A stretch of 64,000 nucleotides of DNA from Schaalia odontolytica (GTDB lineage Bacteria; Actinomycetota; Actinomycetes; Actinomycetales; Actinomycetaceae): the NCBI RefSeq assembly GCF_024584435.1, contig NZ_CP102197.1:1426001-1490000 (forward strand). The letters run 5' to 3'. The translations under genes were made by a program, and so were the position numbers. The notes under the pieces were generated by a model. The model had not been told where the DNA came from and ran no database searches. It saw only the letters and a list, made by a program, of their open reading frames with translations. Below, in pieces: positions 23,289 to 31,570 of the stretch (the first letter of the stretch is position 1; the number at the start of each line of letters is the position of its first letter).

Positions 23289-23316
23289 GCCGTGCCCCCT
23301 CCATTGGGGGCACGGC
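23289..23316. other. Strong inverted repeat (oriT or terminator candidate)
   Basis: Arms GCCGTGCCCCC / GGGGGCACGGC with a six-base loop TCCATT. No U-tract follows on either strand, so a structural role such as part of oriT is at least as likely as termination. Confidence 0.45.
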
Positions 23317-23538
23317 CCCACCCCAACCAAACCAAAACGACATGAGCGCATCGGGCCCGTGTTGTCTCCCAGCGTTTCGTCTGTTCACTCGAGCGATGCG
23401 AAGGCAACAAAAGCGTCGGCAAAGCACGCAAAGATCGGCACGAAAGAGCGCGGAGCGTAAGCGTCGAGGGCCCGGACGAACCACTGTCGTGGTCCGCCCG
23501 GAACGAAGAAACTGGGCTGAGTTTTCGGGTGCGAACGT

Positions 23539-23670
23539 CAAGGTTGTGTCCTTGCGTTGTCATGCGCGGTCTGCACTGTATCCCATTACCTGAGATTCGC
23601 GTAGCAAGGTTGTGTCCTTGCGTTGTCATGCGCGGTCTGCACTGTATCCCATTACCTGAGATTCGCGTAG
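23539..23670. repeat. 66-bp tandem duplication
   Basis: Two identical 66-bp units (23539-23604 and 23605-23670), starting CAAGGTTGTGTCC and ending CGCGTAG, with the first bases of a third unit. Located just before the mobC promoter. Confidence 0.95.
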
Positions 23671-23677
23671 CAAGCTG

Positions 23678-23698
23678 TATAATACCGATATCGGTATT
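23678..23698 (+). promoter_or_regulatory. mobC promoter -10 overlapped by an 18-bp perfect palindrome
   Basis: A consensus -10 box TATAAT (23678-23683) preceded by TG is followed by, and overlaps, the palindrome AATACCGATATCGGTATT (23681-23698). No good -35 is visible. A dimeric repressor bound to the palindrome would block this promoter, so regulated expression of the mobilisation genes is likely. The regulator is not identified. Confidence 0.6.
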
Positions 23699-23800
23699 AA
23701 GCTTTTGGCGAGACGCATAGGGCGTCGCGTGGCACACTGGAAGTGTGGTCCGAAGGATCGCTGCGCTGGCTTGAAGAACGTGTGAGGAGGGCCGGGTCAG

Positions 23801-24208
23801 ATGAGTAGTGAAGCAGTGTCGCATTCTCGGACGGCTCGCAGGTCACGGCGGTCGGTGCGAGGGTTTCAGCGGTCTCGCCTGCTTGTGTCGTTGACGTCGT
23901 CGGAGCGCGCTCTCATTGAGGAGGGCGCTCGTCTTCGTGGCGTGTCATTGTCTCGGTTTATGGTGGAGGCAGCGCTTCACCCGGTCACCACCTCTGAGGG
24001 GATTGCTGGGCCAGCTCATGCGGAAGAGTTGATTGAGTTACTTCGCGCCTATCGGCGTCAACTTGAGGGCGCAATGACGAACCTCAATCAGATTGCGCAC
24101 CATGCGAACACGGTGCACGAGGTGCCCGAGGATTTCGAGGCTGTCGTAGGGGGAGTGGCCGATACGATCGAAGAAATTAACGCTCGCCTCGATGGGGTAC
24201 GGCGATGA
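23801..24208 (+). CDS. MobC-family mobilisation accessory protein
   Basis: 135 residues. A basic N-terminus (ARRSRRSVRGFQRSRLL) precedes a ribbon-helix-helix-like segment (LVSLTSSERALIEEGARLRG) and the MobC signature region (LRAYRRQLEGAMTNLNQIAHHANT). Such proteins bind oriT and help the relaxase melt it. The stop overlaps the relaxase ATG (ATGA). Confidence 0.88.
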   Translation: MSSEAVSHSRTARRSRRSVRGFQRSRLLVSLTSSERALIEEGARLRGVSLSRFMVEAALHPVTTSEGIAGPAHAEELIELLRAYRRQLEGAMTNLNQIAHHANTVHEVPEDFEAVVGGVADTIEEINARLDGVRR

Positions 24209-26010
24209 TCCCTAACATCGTCACAGGCGGCGACACCGGTGGGCTCATGCGCTACCTGGTGGGACCAGGGCGCGCCAATGAGCACGAGAACCCGCACGTG
24301 ATCGCGGGCTCGCGCGACATCGTGCGCAAGTGGGGTGACTGGGAGACGATCAGCGTCTCGCAGGCCAGTGAGATCGCAACGCGCTTGGACGCGTATATGC
24401 ACGAGACAGGCACCTTCCCCACAGGCAAGGCACGCCGTTTCAATCCGGCCACCGGGCAGGTGGAGTGGAATGGCGAGATCGAGGCCAACCATGTCTGGCA
24501 CTGCTCGCTCTCCCTGTCACCAGAAGAAGCTGCCCTTGGTGATGAGGTTTGGGGACGTATCGCCGCGGACTTTATGAGTGAGATGGGTTTTACCGGCACC
24601 GACGGAAAAGCACCGTGCCGGTGGGTTGCCATTCACCACGGGAGTGCAAAAAACGGCGGTGACCACATCCATATCGCTGCGAACATCGTGCGTGAGGATG
24701 GCACGAAGTGGAGTCCGTGGTACGACCAGCGGCGAGCTCAGAAGGCATGCAACGTGCTCGAGCACCGTTATGGACTCCTGGTGGTGGAGTCACGCGAGCA
24801 CGGTCGCGGCTCGAGGTGTGATAGCGCGGCCGCACAAAACGCCGCGAAGCGCGCGGGTGCCTCGCGCACGGACCGCGCTGTCCTTGAGGAACGTTTGCGC
24901 GCTGCTGCTACGGCAGCTGATAGTGAAGCTGATTTCGTGCGTCGAGCTCGTCGCCTCGGGGTGCGTCTGCACCCCAGGTTCGCGCGCGGACGCACCGACA
25001 TCGTAGTCGGGTACAGCGCCGCGCTCCGGACCGAGGACGGGCAGCAGACCCGATGGTGGGGCGGCGGCAGGATTGCCCGCGACCTCACTCTCACACAGCT
25101 GCGCACGCACTGGGAGGACACTCCGACGAGCGCGCTCGAGGCGGTCGAAGCGTGGAAGGGGCATTACCCGAAGCGGGCGCCCTACGATGGGCCGCTGTGG
25201 GAGGACCGCATCCGCGCGCTCGAGAGTTTCCGCGCGCACCTTGAGCAGCTGTCCCCCACTGATCGTGTGGGGCTTGCGAACGCATCCGCCGACATCGCCG
25301 GACTCCTGCACGCCCAAGCGATCACGGCGCGCACGTCGGGCGGACGGGATATGCTCGAGCGCGCGGCCGTCCAGGTGGGCAGGTGCGCGCAGCTCAAAAC
25401 TCGGCCAGCCGACAAGCGATTGGTCGACGTGGGTGCCCGTCTGGCCTCAGACCTGGCACTGTCGATCGCCGCTACGTCGAGCCCCCGCATGGCGGCCGTC
25501 GCGCTCGCGCACGCGACCGTCGATCTCGTACAGGCGATCGCGGATCTGCATGAGGCTGCAGGCCAAGCAGCAACCGCCGCAGCGATTGAGCGCGACGCGC
25601 AAGCTGTTTTTGATCGCGTGAACACGTACCCGCGCGTCGACGTCGATGCTCTCACGTCTGCCTATGAGCGTCTTGAGCGAGCTTCCGCGCCCGCACAGCG
25701 CGAGGCTGCACCGCCTCTTCCCCCGCCGCCGGCACCCAGGGAGGACAGTGCGATCGTCCGCGACGCCCAGGCCCTCGCCAACGCGTCGGCTGATGATGCT
25801 CTTCACCGTGTCCGCGCCGTATTAGACGCGGCCGGCATGCCGCTCGCGTCTTCTCGGCCTCGCGGTGCGCGATCGGGTATTCCGCGTGACGTTCTGGGCG
25901 GCCAGCCACGCGCGTTCAAGCCCGCGGCAATAGGCACGGATGAGGCCCAGTGCCGCGCAGCCGAGGCCGCCCAGCGGGCACAGCACAAGGACAACGGCCC
26001 AACCAGGTAG
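24205..26010 (+). CDS. Relaxase / mobilisation nuclease
   Basis: 601 residues. The relaxase domain (PF03432-like) fills the first 230: HVWHCSLSLSPEE, then APCRWVAIHHGSAKNGGDHI with the metal-binding histidine triad motif HIHIAAN at 154-160. The early tyrosine at residue 17 (MRYLVG) or Tyr64 could be the nicking nucleophile. The rest is long helical sequence with arginine/alanine-rich stretches, probably oriT binding and recruitment to the coupling protein. It starts at the ATG overlapping the mobC stop. It would nick oriT and pilot the single strand into the T4SS. Confidence 0.92.
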   Translation: MIPNIVTGGDTGGLMRYLVGPGRANEHENPHVIAGSRDIVRKWGDWETISVSQASEIATRLDAYMHETGTFPTGKARRFNPATGQVEWNGEIEANHVWHCSLSLSPEEAALGDEVWGRIAADFMSEMGFTGTDGKAPCRWVAIHHGSAKNGGDHIHIAANIVREDGTKWSPWYDQRRAQKACNVLEHRYGLLVVESREHGRGSRCDSAAAQNAAKRAGASRTDRAVLEERLRAAATAADSEADFVRRARRLGVRLHPRFARGRTDIVVGYSAALRTEDGQQTRWWGGGRIARDLTLTQLRTHWEDTPTSALEAVEAWKGHYPKRAPYDGPLWEDRIRALESFRAHLEQLSPTDRVGLANASADIAGLLHAQAITARTSGGRDMLERAAVQVGRCAQLKTRPADKRLVDVGARLASDLALSIAATSSPRMAAVALAHATVDLVQAIADLHEAAGQAATAAAIERDAQAVFDRVNTYPRVDVDALTSAYERLERASAPAQREAAPPLPPPPAPREDSAIVRDAQALANASADDALHRVRAVLDAAGMPLASSRPRGARSGIPRDVLGGQPRAFKPAAIGTDEAQCRAAEAAQRAQHKDNGPTR

Positions 26011-26097
26011 CCCGCCGTCGTGCGCGCACGTGTCCACGATGAGTGGTGAGAGGTGCCCAACGCGGGTGCCTTTGTACCGCACATTGGAGGGACTCGT

Positions 26098-27021
26098 ATG
26101 AACGCAATCGACGCGGGCCGCAATGAGCTTGCGTGCCTTGGTCTACAACGGGGAGCGCGGCATCCAAATGTCGCTGATTCAACTCCGGTCCAGGACGAGG
26201 ATTCCACGATCTTCTACGACTACTGGACATTCAACCGCCCAACCGTCATCAAAACGAGCGAGACCGGCCGTCTCCTCGAAGCAACCGTATACGATCCCAC
26301 GACAAATGATGACGAACAGGCGATCACCGTGACCGGTGAGGCAGCTTGTCAAGAGTATGTACGCCAGGCTGTTGCCTGGGAAAGCGAGGATGCAGATCGT
26401 ATTCGCCACGACGCTGCGCACGCACGCATCATGGCGCGCATCACCGAGTTAGCCGAGGAGAGCACCGCCCTCACTACGTGGGCGCTCGCCCACGTTCCCG
26501 TCGTCGACATCGACGGCGAAGATCTCACCATCTCCCTCAGCGATCTTGATGGCGACCCGATGATTGATCTGCACACCTCTGGCATCGCTGGTGGTGGATG
26601 GGCCCGCCTCCCCGGACATGCGCTTGAAGAGATCGACACCGTTATCGCCGGTCCCGATTTCTCCCGTCTCCCCCACAGGGTGGGAATGCGGCGTGAGAGT
26701 CTCACGGCGCTGCTCACCGCGCTTTCCGACGACCTGGACAAGATCCACTACGATGCCTTGCATGCGCCGGGAGTTCCCACCCTCTCCCAAGCGATCGAAG
26801 CGGCCAAGAGAGCACAACCCACCGCTGAGGCAGGTCCGCAGGAAAACACCCACGTTGGTGAAGCTACTGAAGCAGCTGCTCGAGCTACTCAGCGTTCGTC
26901 TATTCCCCCTGAGATGCTCGGAAAGAGCGCTCCACATGTCGGAACTCAGGCGTTCGCAACGAGACCCATGCGCTGGGTTCCATCGTCTGCGATTCACGAA
27001 GCTGAAGGGCGATCACTGTGA
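26098..27021 (+). CDS. Hypothetical protein downstream of relaxase
   Basis: 307 residues, acidic, soluble. GGAGG precedes ATG 26098. A beta-rich N-terminus (STIFYDYWTFNRPTVIKTS) is followed by helices (ARIMARITELAEESTALTTW) and a low-complexity tail. The last bases overlap the GTG start of the next gene. No family recognised; its place in the mob unit suggests a transfer-related or host-interaction role. Confidence 0.65.
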   Translation: MNAIDAGRNELACLGLQRGARHPNVADSTPVQDEDSTIFYDYWTFNRPTVIKTSETGRLLEATVYDPTTNDDEQAITVTGEAACQEYVRQAVAWESEDADRIRHDAAHARIMARITELAEESTALTTWALAHVPVVDIDGEDLTISLSDLDGDPMIDLHTSGIAGGGWARLPGHALEEIDTVIAGPDFSRLPHRVGMRRESLTALLTALSDDLDKIHYDALHAPGVPTLSQAIEAAKRAQPTAEAGPQENTHVGEATEAAARATQRSSIPPEMLGKSAPHVGTQAFATRPMRWVPSSAIHEAEGRSL

Positions 27022-27494
27022 ATGGGCATGACCCGTACGAGGATGTCCCTCCGATTGACGTCGAGCCGCCCAGCGACCTCGAGGACGTGGCGCCCGGTGA
27101 TCCCTCGAGGGACGAACCGAAGCTGTACTACTCGAGTGTTCACAAGTTCGTTGAAGAGTTCTTGACACAGATTTACGACCGGTCCCTCGGAACCGGCCTC
27201 AACTGGTGCTCTGAGTGGTGGAAGCATACCGAGGCAGTCTTCTACTTGACCGCTTTGTGGCACTCATGGGAGGGCCTGCGAGCGTCAGGGGAGCTCACGG
27301 CGATGGCCACCTGGTCCGTGCAGTACCTGTACCCGATCATGGATCGCCTTATGTCCGAAAATGGCCCTTTCAAGGGGTGCCAACCCGATGAGCGACACCG
27401 CAAGGGCGAACACAAAGATGAGTCTGCACCCCATCCGGGGCGCGTGCTACCGACGACGCCACCGCCTCCCGAGCTCGTCGACGAGCGCCAATAG
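27018..27494 (+). CDS. DUF4913 family protein
   Basis: 158 residues from GTG 27018 (GTGA overlap with the previous stop). The core LNWCSEWWKHTEAVFYLTAL followed by WHSWEGLR matches the DUF4913 signature (W-C-x-x-W-W, then A-L-W-x-x-W-E) found next to relaxase and T4SS genes in actinobacterial elements. Acidic N-terminus and disordered proline-rich C-terminus. Function unknown. Confidence 0.78.
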   Translation: MNGHDPYEDVPPIDVEPPSDLEDVAPGDPSRDEPKLYYSSVHKFVEEFLTQIYDRSLGTGLNWCSEWWKHTEAVFYLTALWHSWEGLRASGELTAMATWSVQYLYPIMDRLMSENGPFKGCQPDERHRKGEHKDESAPHPGRVLPTTPPPPELVDERQ

Positions 27495-27504
27495 CGGACA
27501 CAAA

Positions 27505-27545
27505 CGTGGGGGTGGGGTAGCCATATTGGCTACCCCACCCCCACG
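27505..27545. terminator. Bidirectional hairpin terminator between convergent genes
   Basis: Perfect 18-bp arms CGTGGGGGTGGGGTAGCC / GGCTACCCCACCCCCACG with a five-base loop, between the DUF4913 stop and the convergent stop at 27554. Confidence 0.88.
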
Positions 27546-27553
27546 CGTTCACT

Positions 27554-28483
27554 CTATCGGTTCAGTGTGTGCACGTCCTCGAGGGGCGCGGCCGACACTC
27601 GGCCGGCCGGCACGCTCGCCGGTGTCGCCAGCATGTCCTGTGCTGGCGCAGGCTGCGCCTGCGATGCGACCGTGAAGGCCCGCACCCCATCGGCGTCGAC
27701 GCCAGCATCAAGTAGATGCTGTGCCCAGGCTTGACGTGCCTGCGGTGTATCCCACGCTATCGCGGTAGAGGTGTTGGCGGTCAGCTCAGGCCCATCCAGC
27801 ACCTGGGCAGGCACTGGGGTATCCGGCGCGGTAGCCAGCATTTGTGTCGCCGTATACACATCCCCTCGGCCGGGTTCCGGTGCTACCACAGCAATGTCGG
27901 TTGACTGCAGATCAGCGAATCTCGTATTGATTGCTCGCGCATCCACGCGGAGCTCGTCGAGGAGCTCCGCGGCGGACTGCTCGAGTTGTTCACCATCGAC
28001 GAGAGGCATGGCTGCAGCCAGGGCAGGCAGGGACAGCAACGTCATGTCAACGAACTCATCCTTACGCTGGTCTCGGAATGATGGTGGGTTGCGGGATTCC
28101 TCGTGAGCTCGCGCCTCGGCCGCCTCCCGGGCACGCGCCTCGGCTTCCAGGCGCAGATGTGCCTGTGCAGCTACTTCTCGAGCATCCTCGTCGACGTGCG
28201 CGAAACGCTCGGCTAAGCCGACTGCTCGAGCTCTTTCTGCAACGCTGATCGTGGGGTCATCCCACCAGCCGTCGCGGCATGCCGCACGATAGATCGGCGC
28301 TGCGAGACGCCGCTGCTGTTCGGTGACTGCGCGCAAGGCGCGCGCGTGCTCGAGGGAAGCACGCGCGGCCGCGCGGCGAGCGTCCGCCTCACGCACAGCG
28401 AACGCGCGAGCAATCATGATGGCGGCGCGCATCAGTTGCGCGGTCTGCATGGATAGTTGTTGTTCGATTTGGTCGGCACTCAT
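27554..28483 (-). CDS. Coiled-coil hypothetical protein, last gene of the T4SS operon
   Basis: 309 residues. A long alanine/arginine/glutamate-rich helical section (about 20-145; ADARRAAARASLEHARALRA, AEARAREAAEARAHEES) suggests a coiled coil. The second half is acidic with low complexity. It directly follows the VirD4-like gene (10 bases between). It may be a T4SS accessory or relaxosome adaptor; no family recognised. Confidence 0.65.
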   Translation of the reverse strand: MSADQIEQQLSMQTAQLMRAAIMIARAFAVREADARRAAARASLEHARALRAVTEQQRRLAAPIYRAACRDGWWDDPTISVAERARAVGLAERFAHVDEDAREVAAQAHLRLEAEARAREAAEARAHEESRNPPSFRDQRKDEFVDMTLLSLPALAAAMPLVDGEQLEQSAAELLDELRVDARAINTRFADLQSTDIAVVAPEPGRGDVYTATQMLATAPDTPVPAQVLDGPELTANTSTAIAWDTPQARQAWAQHLLDAGVDADGVRAFTVASQAQPAPAQDMLATPASVPAGRVSAAPLEDVHTLNR

Positions 28484-28492
28484 GGGTTTTTC

Positions 28493-30145
28493 CTATCGTT
28501 TCTTGGTTTCCCAGTAGGGCACGGTGCGCACGTAAACAGCAGGCGCTCCCGAGGCAAACACCCACGCGCGGTTGGGGGGCATGGCCATGAGCTCCGAGAC
28601 CGGCGCGATCGAGCGCTGAGCCGCTCCTACAGACACGCTCCTCGAGGTCCCCTGCCGCCCCGAAGACGTTTGCACCTGGTCCACGTACTCCATGCCAATC
28701 AGCGTCGATAGCGACTGGAGGAATTTGTCCTCTGAGACACCGCCACCGTAGGCTTTCACGTTCGACGCTGACCAGAGTTTGTTCATGCCAGCGTCGCCCC
28801 AGACGCTCACGCCCTGGCTCCACGACTGGAGAACAGTGTCCACAACGATGCCCCGAGAGCCAAAGTGCGAGTACAAATCGGGGAGTTCACGCCACCGACA
28901 CACGTTCGCCGCCTCATCGAGGGCAACGAACAATGGGAGTGCAAGCCTGCCACCTGGCTGGGTTTTTGCATGCTCGAGGGCTGCCTCAATGACTGCGACG
29001 GTCAGTGCCGTCACAATCGGGGACGCACTACCACGGCCTTCCTGCGACAGGCAATACAGTGTATCGGTTGATGCCACAAAGTCGGTGGGGCGAAACTCCA
29101 TCACGTTCTCACTATCCTTCGCCACCGGTGGCACGACCCAGCGCAACGCCTCGTCGTTGAGCAGGAACGACATCGTTTGGGAGGCACCGCCATACACGCC
29201 ACCTCGGGTCTCGGCTGGCAGATTCATCATCCCGCGCAGCGATTGTGCGGTCATCATCTGGCCGGCGCGCTCCAGGATCCGCACCGGCTCATCATCGAGG
29301 GGCCGCGTCAGCCACTCGTGCACCGCACGAATGTCTCGGCCACCGAGGGCGGCCGCCAACAAAAGCGCAGCGACCAGGTCCTTCGAGGCCCCATCGAAGT
29401 AGGCATTCGTCATGGCACCTGGATCGCGCTGGGAATCGATGAAAACCTCGGCCAACGAAACAGCATCAACAGGTGTTCTCACCCCCGCCAGGATATTCCA
29501 CCACCACGATTGATCTTCCCCCGCAATGCCCTGAGGATCGAAGACCCACGTCGTTCCATTCTGAGCTCGCTGCCCACGAGTAATGTCAACGACGTCTCGT
29601 TTATTCGACGTCGTGAGGACTGCACCAGGTGCAGCGAGAATCCGCGGGACAACGAACGCAGTCGTTTTACCCGTCCTCGGGCCTGCAATCATCAGGCACA
29701 CGAACTCCCATGACGAAAACAGCCACGCGTTTCCTCGCACCATGCGCCCGATCGGCAAGCCTGGAGAATCAGCCACGACACCCAGCCGGGATGCCTGCGA
29801 GGCCGCCGCCCGTTCCCCCAGGACAGCGACCTCGCGCCGCGACGCACTCTTGCGCGCAACGCGATCCCCACGCTTGCGCCGACGCGGACCGCGGTGCCGC
29901 CACCTGGCTATACCGACTACGCCTGCGACGCCGGCAAGGAGAATGAGGAGCGCGAGAACGGCCACCGCGCGCGGCTGCTGACCCCGAATAATCCCGCCTG
30001 TCAGTTCCAGAAGATTCGAGGGTAACTCGATCCCCGTCCACCAGGTGTACAGCGTCCTCGCGCCGTACAGGCATCCTCCGCCGACCCCGAGCGTGATGAG
30101 AAGAAGCCAGATGCCTCGGCCGCTATCGCTCATGGAATCCCACAT
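28493..30145 (-). CDS. Type IV coupling protein (VirD4/TraG-like)
   Basis: 550 residues from ATG 30145, which comes one base after the previous stop; upstream in-frame sequence lies in the VirB4-like gene and is ignored. Two N-terminal membrane helices (about 10-32 and 58-80). Walker A is GPRTGKTT at 155-162 and Walker B is LFVALDEAANV in the C-terminal third. RGGVYGGASQTMSFLLND and SHFGSRGIVVDTVLQSWSQG are typical of TraG/VirD4 pumps. It would receive the relaxase-DNA complex and feed it to the T4SS. Confidence 0.92.
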   Translation of the reverse strand: MWDSMSDSGRGIWLLLITLGVGGGCLYGARTLYTWWTGIELPSNLLELTGGIIRGQQPRAVAVLALLILLAGVAGVVGIARWRHRGPRRRKRGDRVARKSASRREVAVLGERAAASQASRLGVVADSPGLPIGRMVRGNAWLFSSWEFVCLMIAGPRTGKTTAFVVPRILAAPGAVLTTSNKRDVVDITRGQRAQNGTTWVFDPQGIAGEDQSWWWNILAGVRTPVDAVSLAEVFIDSQRDPGAMTNAYFDGASKDLVAALLLAAALGGRDIRAVHEWLTRPLDDEPVRILERAGQMMTAQSLRGMMNLPAETRGGVYGGASQTMSFLLNDEALRWVVPPVAKDSENVMEFRPTDFVASTDTLYCLSQEGRGSASPIVTALTVAVIEAALEHAKTQPGGRLALPLFVALDEAANVCRWRELPDLYSHFGSRGIVVDTVLQSWSQGVSVWGDAGMNKLWSASNVKAYGGGVSEDKFLQSLSTLIGMEYVDQVQTSSGRQGTSRSVSVGAAQRSIAPVSELMAMPPNRAWVFASGAPAVYVRTVPYWETKKR

Positions 30146-30146
30146 G

Positions 30147-31570
30147 TCACCACCTCTTGTTCGTGTTCGACAGGTCATACTCAGCTGCCGTGAAGTCGAC
30201 CTGGAATGGGTAGGCCGGGGCGTCCGACGTTTTGAGAAGGAACTTCCCGCGGCCGATGGGGGCAGAGCTTCCCCCTGTGATCGGGTCATATTCACCGGGA
30301 GCGTTCCATGATGAGACGAGGGCTTCCTCACGGCGTGAGAACGCCATGACAGATCTGAGTTCACGCACCTCTTTGGGTGGAACACCGCCGATGAACAGCA
30401 TTTTCGATCGCTCAATAAACCCTTGGGCTTTCTGGCGATCGGATACGGACGGTAGGGCCTGGAAGTCTGCCACGGAGTGGGTGATCATGATTTGGCCCAC
30501 ACCCACCGTGCGGTTGAGGCGGGTGAGGGCGTCGACGCGCTCGACCATGCCGGAGAGGACCGAAGGATCCGCCAGAGTTCATCCATGATGAGTTGGTAGC
30601 GCTGCCGCGCGATCAGGCCCGTGTCGGCGAGAACCTGGGTGACCTCGACGGTGGCAAAACCGTATGACCAGCATGACAGTAGGACCGCTGCTTGCAGGTC
30701 TTCGTCGGCGTACATGAGCGAGGAGACGTCGAAAACGACGGAGGCATCCATGCGCATGGACACGGTTTTCTTCGCTGCAAATAGTGAGCCAAAGCGGCCC
30801 ATGAGCAGCGCCTGGAGTGAGGCCTCGAGGTCATTGGTCAACCGCTCATACTCTCCAGGTTTTCCTTTATCGAGGGCGGCCGCATGGAGCTGCTCAGGCC
30901 CCTCTTGGACGATACGAAGAACATCGGCGAGAGTCGGCGTGCCCACGTATGTTTCCTCGAGGACACGGATAGCGGCATCCACGATTGTTTCCTCGCGATC
31001 CGTGGGTGGCTGGCGTCGAATGATCTGGATCAGTGAACACACCAGCTGTTTCTTGCGCTCGTGAGCTGCTTCCGTCACTTCCTGGGCTTCGCGGACGTAC
31101 CCGGCTGCCAGCAGCATCTCCGCCGCTTCGTCGGCATTACCACCATCAAGTGGGTTCAGCCCCGTCTTTCCGTGTCCGATGGAGATGATCTGCCCACCCA
31201 GGGCATCAATGACGTCGGCGTATTCGCCTTTGACGTCTCCGACAACCATGGAGTGGATACCGAATGCTTCGGCCCCCAAAACCATCCTCCTAATCAGCGA
31301 GGATTTCCCCAAACCATTCAGGCCCAGAACCATGGCAGATGGGGCGGAGATCAATCCCGTCTGAAACCAACTAATCGGGTCGGCGCACACCGCGCCGGTC
31401 CCATCCGTCGCTCTCCCCAGAGGAACACCCACGGGTGGCGGGGTTCCACCCGCGACGAATGGATACAGACCGCACACCTGCACGCTTGTCCCGCGATAGT
31501 CATGAATGCGGGGAAGCGGCGTCACGCCGCCACCACCAGGGCGGTTGAGATCCGCGATCGTGACGCTCAT
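30147..31570 (-). pseudogene. VirB4-like T4SS ATPase, frameshifted
   Basis: Starts at ATG 31570 (ATGA overlap with the SCO6880-family gene). Walker A is LGLNGLGKSSLIRR at about residue 85, and Walker B is QLIMDELWRILR near residue 340. Just after Walker B the frame breaks: the first frame runs on into unrelated residues, while the second frame continues with MVERVDALTRLNRTVGVGQ, MITHSVADFQALP and ends YDLSNTNKRW. One missing G (CCGGC where CCGGGC is expected, plus-strand 30550-30551) accounts for it exactly. There is no slippery heptamer. If real, the ATPase loses its C-terminal 130 residues and conjugation should fail; a sequencing error is possible. Confidence 0.88.

Larger units (their letters stand above)
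23156..23800. other. Gene-free region upstream of mobC, probable oriT region
   Basis: 645 bp without a credible gene (the 100-codon frame at 23158-23460 has no ribosome site or family features). It carries an 11-bp-arm hairpin (23289-23316), a 66-bp tandem duplication (23539-23670) and an 18-bp perfect palindrome (23681-23698). Being directly upstream of mobC and the relaxase gene, it is the natural place for the transfer origin. Confidence 0.55.

Noticed and set aside
23158..23460. 100-codon frame in the oriT region
   Set aside because: No ribosome site, odd composition, overlaps a strong hairpin; no support as a gene.
30540..30565. Programmed frameshift in the VirB4-like gene
   Set aside because: No slippery heptamer or downstream structure at the break; a simple one-base deletion explains it.
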